Source: Styela clava
Taxonomy: Eukaryota > Chordata > Ascidiacea > Stolidobranchia > Styelidae
DNA length: 64,000 nt
Assembly: GCF_964204865.1 (NCBI RefSeq)
Contig: NC_135255.1
Coordinates: forward strand, 6,539,135-6,603,134
Direction of reading: 5' to 3'
Shown here: piece by piece, positions 55,607 to 64,000 of the stretch
How positions within the stretch are numbered: the stretch's first letter is position 1
Layout of the letters: each line of letters starts with the position of its first letter
Program-made: the position numbers and the translations under genes
The notes under the pieces: model-generated
The model's database searches: none
Told to the model about the DNA's origin: nothing
The model's input: only the letters and a program-made list of their open reading frames with translations

Positions 55607-57549
55607 ATTATTGAAACATATCAACGTAGTCCTTTATATCTTCAGATTCTTTTTGGACGTCATGAGCAAATATGCACCCTGTAATTATGTATTTGGCTGT
55701 TATAAACTGACTCTGGCATCAGTTAGATAAGTTAAAATTTAATTTAGGTTAGTAGTTCTTACTCTTGAATATCGGCCATCCAGAATTTGGCGGCCCCTTG
55801 AACGTTGTTCTTGTGTGGAACCAAAACCGAATTGGCCTGTTAAAAAGTGTAAATAAATATCGCAGTCAATATTACATTTTAACATAGATTAACTTAATTT
55901 CAAGCATTTTTATTCATGAAAGAGTAAATAGAATTTCTAGTTAAAGGCACGAAAAAAGCATCTCGGTGCGAAAATGGAACCTCATGGAGTTAAATTATTC
56001 TAAAAGTAAGAAATTTACTGAGAAGTTCTATCTTAACTTCACATATAGAAAAACATATGTAATTTGATTTTTTTGCAGTTTATTGGACATCATCAAGTAA
56101 CTCAATTTCTTGAATTACCGCATTACCCGGGTTAGTGATACTCAGCATGTATATATACAATTACATCATAATTTGGCTTAGATTCCTATTGGGACCTTAC
56201 TTTGAGGTTTATGGGTCGCAGCTTATTTTCATTTATTAATATTTGAAAAACGGCTAGGCACATAATTATTAAATTAAGTTTAACTTTATTCATCGCATTT
56301 GTATAGATATAGACTATATATATATGCGTACAATTATACATACCAACAATGTGCTTTGCAGTATTCCACACTAGAAAAGAGAACAACCAGCAATACTAAA
56401 TGATACATTGTAGAGATAATATCGCCGTTCTGTTGCTGTAACCCTATGTTGATATTTTATTAGTAAGTGATAAGGATTCATGTATTCCATATGGGGTGTA
56501 TCATCGTTTCCACTTGAAATAGTGAACGAGAAATTTGATCTATTTTAAAGACAATATGCGGAAACTCATCAGGATGTTAGTTAGCTTCATTAAAGTAGTA
56601 CCAAGCCATTTACCATTTTAAAATTTATGGGTGTAATAATTTAATTAGGATAGATACTCCTCTGGATAGAAAACCCCATAGGACGTTTGGTGGAATAATT
56701 AACCAGTTATTACTTTCAGAGGAGGAGGCAATAACTACACAATAACCGATCGACAGTTCAGGAAACCATCCGATGACGACGAGTTCAGCAATTTTTCCAC
56801 AGCTATATGGCAAGCGGTAACTCCCAGCGAAAACTCTTTGGTTTTATTACGTCATCAAGAGTAAACACTTGGCCCAATACAGAGTTCTCGGTTTATAAAT
56901 AAATTGGATTATTCTCGAAACTTTTTACACATAGATGTTAATTAAAAATTTCAAACATTATTTATTTCCATTTAAAAAAAATCACACCCCATGACGACCA
57001 TCGCCACATACAAATTTATCGAATGCTAGCTTCTAAAATTTTTGCCTGGTCTTATTTTGTTCATCGTTTTCACATCTTGAATTGATTTGGAAGTTATTGG
57101 TTAGGAGCTCGCTTGATTTATATCGTTCGTGCTTATTTTACAGTATGTCTATATTGTGGGCGTCTCGTATTTGTACGTTTTCAGCCTTATTCCAGATTAT
57201 GCTCGCCTTCCTCTGCATTTTGTTTGTCCGTTTGCTGCTGTTTTATTCCACAGCAACCAGAATATAATTGATTGAATGACTGGCGCTCTGTCGACCAAGA
57301 AATGCTCATTCCTATAGTTACACCCAGCATCCAAATTACATAATTTCTTCTGCATTAAACAAATCTTCTAAAATTATGTTAATAACTCTTGGTAATCACA
57401 GAATAGCAGAACTTGAAGACAATCATTTTCTATACTTTTGATTATCACAAAAAAAAATCAACAATACATTCCATGGTAAAATTATGAAGGTGAATATTAG
57501 TTAAATTGTTCCCAGAATTTGTACAAATACTAACAAAATATAAGTACCG
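55607..57549 (-). repeat. Duplicated block A (mate 61367-62214)
   Basis: Three stretches align with block B in order: 55607-55880, about 56990-57140 and about 57170-57549. A 1.1 kb stretch (55880-56980) is absent from B. On the minus strand both blocks read FGFGSTQ.QRSR, and both read NYRNEHFLVD. Block A has stop codons in the second part, B does not. The parent gene is unidentified. Confidence 0.7.
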
Positions 57550-57639
57550 GGACTTAAGAATCACGCAGATACAGATTTCTCAACTGTTTATCTCACTTGC
57601 ACGATTTCAATCGTCAAATATTTATGTTTTAGGACGTGA

Positions 57640-57845
57640 CGCGAAGGGGCGTGGGCTACAACTCTATTGAGCGAATATCAGAATTATATAGAAATGTTGG
57701 GTTGAATTATGTTATGTCCTTAATACACCCTTGGATGCTTGGATTGTTGTTTTTCTCTTGTTTACAGATTTGATCATTTCTTCAAGATAAATGTTACGTC
57801 TTCTTTCGAAACAACACTATGATAGACCTCCTTTGACATTACTGA
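57640..57845 (-). repeat. Duplicated unit C, copy 2
   Basis: Second copy of 55250-55470, lying just right of block A. The order C-A-C-...-B suggests a tandemly duplicated unit of several kilobases. Confidence 0.7.
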
Positions 57846-59439
57846 GTGCTGAGGTTTGTCGGATACCAAAGCTTGCCCCAGTTGTGGCGTATCTGCGTGA
57901 AAGTTTAAAATGCGCCCCTTTGATCGTTTACTGAAATTTTTACTGTTTGTTGCTTTGGGATACTTTTAAGTTATTACTACAAAGTAAGTTTGTTACAAAA
58001 ATGAGGTTCCGCCCATTGTGCTTTCTTATCGAAATGGGCCCATGGCCGGGGGCAGGCACAGTGTCCCTCATGCCTAAATATGCCACGGAGCACAGGAATT
58101 CACAATTCTTCAATTCGCGTCTGATCGTGGCAGAAAAGCTAAATATCTCAATGTTGCTACCTTTAAACAATCTGTCTCTGCATTCCCATTAATATCTCAA
58201 AATCCACTCAGATCGCCTTTAAAAATCGGCTTGTTTGGAAAGCTGACCCAGGTAAGCAAGGCTCTCGTATATTTTTGTCTCTTTATTCTCTTACTTAAAA
58301 AGAATATTAAAATTATTGAAGAAATATCTGTTCTCCATGATTACCGGTTGTCGGGAAGTGGGTTTTGTTAGGTGCGAATAAGAAATAGGAGTGCGGAGCA
58401 TAGGTGTAAGAAGTGTCTTAAAACTTCCTTTTGGCGGGAGTTCTAATATTCATCTATCATCTCAAACGACTTTGGAAAAAAAAATTATGAAGTCATTTAA
58501 GATGACTGATAAATATTAAAACTTAAAACCTCACTATCGCGCTCCTCCTTGGCCTAGTTGGTAAAGGCGGTTGATATACCTTTATTTTGTTTACTGTCCC
58601 GTATCAATTTCGTGTCGTCATTAATTGGATTACGCAGATATCTAAAATATGAAGCTCCCTCCGACTTCCCAAAATAAACGAAAATAGACAAAATTGAAGG
58701 GTCGGACCTTAGAAAAAGTGGAATTTTGAAATTTTTATTCGGATCATGCATGATCGTAGATAAATTTCAGTAATTACACTCGATTTATCCATGGCCAATG
58801 GTCGGCCGTATATATAAAAAATACGTGTCGTTCCAGCGTTACTCTTTAATTGGATTTTTCTACTATTTTTAGATGGCAGCTTATCACTCTGTAACCGGGT
58901 TTTAGGTCGGCGCTTGCTTCGCCGATCCATATATTCACTCCACGTCAGATGATCAACGAACGTGATCCATGGGTACCGGTTTGCTCAATTCAATTTGAAA
59001 AGTCGTTACTTTGCGTTATGGTGTTATATGCTTATCATTGCACTTAACGTATCGTTTCAATTCCATATTTTGCAAAAAACGTACCGACCGTTCCGTAAAT
59101 TTAGAAACGTCAAACTAGATTAGGTATATAAAATCAATTTCTCAGATTTTAAAATCCGCATTCTTGGTGACCTGTCATTAGTCATTTCTTACTTTACCGA
59201 ACATAAAGTTGATTAAAATTAAATGTTGAAATTACCTTTCGGCGTTTCATTGTGAAAAAGGCGATTTTAGGTCGTTAGAAAACTCTAGTTATATAAATAG
59301 CATGGATTTAAAAATGACCGAAAGTTTTTCCAAAAGCTGGTATGAGTTACTTGTATGAAAAACACTTATTAAGTTGTAACCAGATAAGAAATGTCATGTC
59401 CTACTCCATTCAAAGCACTTTGTATTAGCTATTTAGTGA
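57846..59439. other. Intergenic region, tRNA-like fragment
   Basis: No gene supported. At about 58548-58590 CTCCTTGGCCTAGTTGGTAA resembles the 5' half of a tRNA with an A-box (TGGCCTAGTTGG), but no B-box follows. It is probably a 5' SINE fragment. Confidence 0.4.
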
Positions 59440-60370
59440 TCCCTTCCATCCTTGGCCTAGTAATGTTTCAAATATGTAAACATTTTACTCGACCATGAAT
59501 GGCCGTTGAGCCAAGAGTAGAACGTAAAATCAATCGTGAATTTCGTTGTAACAATGCGCACTGACTCGTTCACGATTTGTTGCGTCTATTATCATCGAAA
59601 ATGATTACAATTGTTAAATTTTGAAGCATTTTGGCAGTAATGCTTAAGCCTTTAAGCATGACATAATCAAATTCATTAGGTGAAGTGCTGAATTTGCAAA
59701 TTCTGTAACGAAAATTGAGCATTACTCAGTAAGTAATTTAGCTATAATAACCGTCGAGTTATTGTTTTGTTGAAGAAAAAACGTTAAAACTTGAAGGAAT
59801 TAGTTATAATTAGCGTCTGACCCCGTATTAGGCACAAAGGCCTAAAAAGGCCTTTGTTGCCAATTTTTTAATCTCTATTTCAAATCAACATTCAGGATTC
59901 ACGCAATCGTAAATTTGCTAGGCTTATCTATGTAATACTAAAATAACACGAACACCATAGAAAAGCATGAGAAACTCAAGTTATCATTTTAATAAATATC
60001 TGCAACTCGGTTACCGTTCATTTTAAACAGGTACGGTTAATTTACAAGCGGTTATAAGGATGATCAAATCCAAGACAGAGGATAAAACTCAGAATAAAAT
60101 TAATTTGGTTTTGACATCAGCCCTTAATGTATTTAACAGCTGTCGCTAATTTAAACGTGAGGGTATGCTAGAAATATAAAACTTCGATATCCGGTGACCC
60201 CTTATTCTTGCAAAAAACGAGAAAGGGCGAGAATATAGAATACCAACTTTAGGATATCGCCACCTAACGATCGCGGTGACAAAGACAATCAGCGATTATG
60301 ACGAAATTAACCATTAACCAGTAATAAAACGCTTTATTGCCGACTTTTCAATGTTTCTATTAATTTCCAA
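59440..60370 (+). repeat. Degraded relative of the 1.43-kb hAT element
   Basis: Collinear with 49125-50030: AATGTTTCAAA.ATGT.AACAT then ACTCGACCATG.ATGG, TGAATTTGCAAATTC, GGATTCACGCAATC and CAATGTTTCTATTAATTTCC. Its terminal CAGTGATTTTCAACC ends are missing. Confidence 0.8.
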
Positions 60371-61366
60371 ATGAAGTATAGACCTCACTGTTATTTATAA
60401 AAAATATTCATTATTCGGTATTCGTTAAAACATTTCAAATTATTCGATTCGAAAAAAGATTCGATTTTGCCCACCCTAGACTGACAGCCATTTAATTGGA
60501 TTCTGATTTCTAATAAGTTTGTCAAAGCGGGTCGAAATCGGGGAGGATGCAAGGTGCAGTAGCTGCTTGAGATGATCGCCAGATATTTCTGGACTATTTT
60601 ACTGGATTACTGGAACAAAATTAAAACGCTCTGGAAAAAAATAATCATTGAGTTATTTGATTTATACATAATATTTGCAAATGCGACAAAAACTCTAAAT
60701 CCACGAAAGCAAGCCAATGATTACAACCATGTCTAAAATCTTCCCAAGTGAAAAGTGTCCGAGTGGCCTCGAAAACGTTCACTGTTGCATCTTGTAGATT
60801 AGTCAACGATACGCAAATAAACGTGGGGGAATCTATTCGACTAACTAATAGACTTCCGTATTTTAATTTCAAGTCAATGATTAGTTTTCAATGAAATTTT
60901 TTTTTGAAAGTACTTGATTTTTAAAGCATCAACAAGAGCCGCAGGAAAGGTTGTTGAGAGCCGCATGCGTACCGTACCAAATTTTAGTCTGCATTTTGAA
61001 AATTTTGTAATTGCTCATCAAGAAGACAAATTTTAGAAGTTTTCGTTATAGAGGTGGATGGAGAGCCGCCCAGGACCCTCGTCAGGCCAAATTTACGACT
61101 CTTTTAGAAAAAAAAGAATATCTGGATTCGTGATACAGCAATTTCGCCTAAGCCGATTACCGCTTTTAATTTTCAGGACTGGTTAACATTACGTGAACCA
61201 CCCTACGGCGGCGAGGAGTTCAATCCTTTCGCACATAATCATCCCCGCATGGGAATCGAACCTGCGAACCCACGAAGGGTAATAAGAGATGCGGTGGCGA
61301 TCTCTGATAATTACTATCCGTGCATTTACTAGAACAGCGGTTATCAAACGACGGGCGTGAAGCTAA
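60371..61366. other. Intergenic region with a SINE-like B-box
   Basis: On the minus strand GGTTCGATTCC (61251-61261) follows CGTGGGTTCGCA and precedes CATGCGGGG, a tRNA-like T-arm. A minus-strand open frame at 60645-60872 lacks family support. A GAGCCGC-bearing stretch near 60940-61070 looks hAT-derived. Confidence 0.4.
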
Positions 61367-62214
61367 TTAAAACATATCAACGTAGTCTTCAATATCTTCA
61401 GATTTTCCGTTGATGTCATGAGCCTATTTGCACTCCGTAATTATGTATTTGTCTGTTATAAACTGGCTTTGGCATCAGCTAGATAAATTAAAGTATCATT
61501 TAGATTAGTCTTGAACGTTGTCCTTGTGTAGAACCAAAACCGAATTGGCCTGATGAAAAGTGTAAATAAATATCGCAGTCACTATTACATTTTATAAAGG
61601 GGTGGCCCTACCCTTTGACATATAGATGTCAAAAACCATGTATCTTCATTTAATAAAAATATCGCACCCCATGACGACCGTGGCCAAGTATAAATTTATC
61701 CAATGCTATTTTGTAAAATTTCTGTCCGGCGTTTTCACATCCCGAATTGATTTAGAAATTATTGAATAGGAACTCGCCCGATTTTATATCGTTCATTTAC
61801 ACTCTACTGTGTGCCTATATTTTTGCGTTTTCAACTTCATCCCAAGTTATGCTCACCTTCCCCTGCATTTTGTTTGTCTGTTTTAACCAGAACAACCAAA
61901 ATATAATTGACTGACTGGTGCTCCGTCGACCAAAAAATGTTCATTCCTGTAGTTACATCCAGCATCAAAATCACATAACTTTCTCCGCATTGAACAGAAA
62001 GAAAACTTATGAAATTCTGTTAAGAACTCTTGGTAGTCGCAGAATAGCAGAACTTGGAAGCTAAGCAGACAGTCAATTTCCATACTTTCGATTATTACAA
62101 AAAAAAGATCAATAGTACAATAGTAAGGGCATGGTGAAATTATGACATACATGAAAGAAATTACTAGTTAAATTATTCCCTGAATTTTTACAAATACTAA
62201 GAAAATATAAGTAC
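61367..62214 (-). repeat. Duplicated block B, possibly coding
   Basis: Mate of block A. On the minus strand an open stretch at 61911-62079 reads MEIDCLLSFQVLLFCDYQEF and continues through CSMRRKLCDFDAGCNYRNEH, six cysteines in about 65 residues, ending FGCSG. Another at 61512-61556 after ACAG reads QFGFGSTQGQRSRLI stop. Upstream, 62270-62404 reads SLQRSLNRQQREFQNLSSLL. I cannot link these into one spliced gene with certainty and do not recognise the family. Confidence 0.4.
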
Positions 62215-62692
62215 CAAACTAATGTGAGCTTTGCCAATATACAGAAAATAGATATACGAATACCACACTTGGACAAAAATGATTTTTAACCGGTCTGGTA
62301 GTATATGCATCTTCTCTGCCACAAGTGGGAGCAAACTGCTCAGATTTTGAAATTCACGTTGCTGGCGATTCAAAGAACGTTGCAGAGAGATTAATGAAAC
62401 CACTAATCCCTTTGGGCGCCATTCACAAACAAATTCAACTGATAACTATCTCACACCAACTCTGAAACATGACTGGATGAATGACCGTGGCCCACAATTG
62501 ATTAAACTGGCTGTTATCTTTCTTCTCTTGAAGCATATATGAAATTGTGTAAAAGAAGATAACACTGGTATTATTCAAAAACACTGCATGATAAGGAGGT
62601 AGAGGTTGCTAAAGAAAAGCATTTTTTGTTTAAGAAAAAGTTAACAAAGCGATTCATAGATCTAATTCAAATCCAATTATATTCAGTAAGCA

Positions 62693-62952
62693 CAGTGGCG
62701 TATGTGTCTTGAGGGGGAGGGGTAAAGGGGCAGCCGCCTCGCGCATCACGTTATAGGGGTGAATCTGCTGCTTAGTATGATGATTTGAATAATAATATTA
62801 TGAGCATTTTACTCTACATTGGCCGATTATTTATACCCATGTATAACAACATATAGAATTTGTTTATCTCCAAATTAATTTTTAAGTTAGGTATAAAGGG
62901 CAGCATTATCAGAAACTCGCCCAGGGCAGCCGAGAAGTTTGGCATGCCACTG
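62693..62952. mobile_element. hAT-type MITE, CAGTGGCGTA family
   Basis: Ends CAGTGGCGTATG and, inverted, CAGTGGCATGCC. Flanks AGTAAGCA and ATTAAGCA match at 7 of 8. 260 bp. Confidence 0.85.
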
Positions 62953-63056
62953 ATTAAGCAGAATCATTACAAAATACACACAAAAAAACAATCGTAAAAA
63001 TTACATGCTGTTACAATTGGAATAAATTGTCGTGGAATTAAATGTCTTCGGGATAA

Positions 63057-63940
63057 TTAAATGTTTTCGGGATAAGAAGCATAAACAAGAAGTTTTTCAA
63101 CGTCAGAAGAATCTTTATCATAGAATCCAGATTTGTAATTTGTCATAACGGGACACAAATCTTGAGAACACCACCTGAAAAAAATTTAACAATTTGAAAT
63201 AATGTCATTGTAGCACTGGGTCTACTAGGCCAGGGTTTCCCAAACTCATTGGGCCATGGACCCCTATTTGTGAATCTTAGTTTTGACGGACCCCCATCCT
63301 ATGTCGTATCAATTTCTGTGCCCAACCAATAAGGAAGTATGATGTTTCATTTATAACACAACAACACAAACGGCATTAATGTGATGGATGAGGTTGCTTC
63401 TCACTGCACAACTTATCGATTCTCGGAGATCGGACTCCACGGCAAGTCTCGACTTGTAATTTGTCATTATATTGGTAAGAGCTGAAAATAGTGCCTCAAA
63501 CATCTAGGTTGTTAGCATTCCAATTGCCTTTTCTGACAGCGATAGATATTTGTTCACAACGCTCAACCAAAAAAATGCAATCTGATTGAAATCAATCATT
63601 AAAGATCGATCAGACTTATCATATCATTGTGGACCCCTGTGCAGTCATCATGGACCCGAAGGGGTCCGTGAACCCCAGTTGAAAAAAGTCTGTACTAGAC
63701 TGACTGTTCCACTAACAAAACATCTATTTTCTTATTGAAACTAGACAGATTTGCAATAAAGCTAATTGCTTTATGCAATGAGAAAGACTTGAAATACCGT
63801 TTTGCAGCATATATATCCGTTTTGTCAGATCTTTCCCAGATTGCATGCTCCAGAAGTAGTGCTGCCATAAAAATTTTTGATATACTGTATGACATATCTC
63901 TCGCTGCAACTACTATCTCAGATTGGTCAGCTTTTTTCTG
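63057..63940 (-). CDS. Probable acyl-CoA dehydrogenase, last two exons (continues beyond window)
   Basis: Exon 63789-63940 (acceptor ACACAG) reads QKKADQSEIVVAARDMSYSI, SKIFMAALLLEHAIW and TDIYAAKRYF. The donor AA/GTCTTT and acceptor TTTCAG (phase 2) join it to 63057-63174: WCSQDLCPVM, SGFYDKDSSD and YASYPENI stop. Helical LLLEHA.W and a following AAKRYFxWCxQDLCPV are like the C-terminal helical domain of some acyl-CoA dehydrogenases, recalled from memory; the flavin-binding parts lie outside the window. If right, it acts in fatty-acid or amino-acid oxidation. The intron holds a hAT element. Confidence 0.5.
63231..63692. mobile_element. hAT-type MITE, 462 bp
   Basis: The left end is CAGGGTTTCCCAAACTCATT; the right end inverted is CAGACTTTTTTCAACTGGGG. 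Both have GGACCCC just inside. Flanks TACTAGGC (63223-63230) and TACTAGAC (63693-63700) match at 7 of 8. Inside the last intron of the probable acyl-CoA dehydrogenase. Confidence 0.88.
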
Positions 63941-64000
63941 CTGTGTAAATATTGTATTTGAGATATGAAGACAAGGATGATAATACTCGTACAAGTCTAG

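Noticed and set aside
58548-58590. tRNA gene
   Set aside because: A-box present but no B-box, anticodon arm or acceptor stem pairing.

Overview
The window is eukaryotic nuclear DNA from an animal. It is AT-rich, its genes are split by many GT-AG introns of roughly 150 to 2,500 bases, and its flanks and introns are packed with short DNA transposons. Spliceable orthologues of animal proteins (the tail of a BMP2K/AAK1-family kinase, the chaperonin subunit CCT7, a HHIP-like protein, a single-exon seven-pass receptor) point to an invertebrate metazoan. A tunicate-like genome would fit the gene compactness, but nothing in the sequence proves it.

Layout. 508-9004 (+): last eight exons of a BMP2K/AAK1-type adaptor kinase; the kinase domain lies left of the window. 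9005-14280: intergenic, with a Helentron-like repeat and a 1.5 kb hAT element. 14280-20460: an inverted duplication carrying two intact single-exon SAM methyltransferase genes, with a further duplicated segment around them. 21240-21662 (-): relic of a 2-oxoglutarate/Fe(II) dioxygenase gene. 22381-25991 (-): a decayed hAT transposase gene broken by a small 9-bp-TSD MITE and by a solo LTR. Removing each insertion with one copy of its target duplication restores the reading frame. 27473-28663 (+): a secreted-protein gene whose third exon is split by a Helentron-like insertion and then frameshifted. 31236-39317 (+): complete 15-exon CCT7. 42963-44009 (+): intronless seven-pass receptor. 45255-54878 (-): complete 11-exon HHIP-like gene, with five transposable elements in its introns. 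55250-62214: duplicated blocks that may hold remnants of an unidentified minus-strand gene. 63057-63940 (-): last two exons of a probable acyl-CoA dehydrogenase, which continues past the right edge.

The genes are unrelated in function and form no pathway. The common theme is mobile DNA. I can place at least a dozen hAT-type elements by terminal inverted repeats beginning CAG and 8-bp target duplications, two copies of a 9-bp-TSD MITE, one long-TIR MITE, six Helentron-like copies and one solo LTR. Repeated units also sit in five introns of CCT7. Exon coordinates were derived by hand from splice consensus, phase agreement and family similarity recalled from memory; no search was run.
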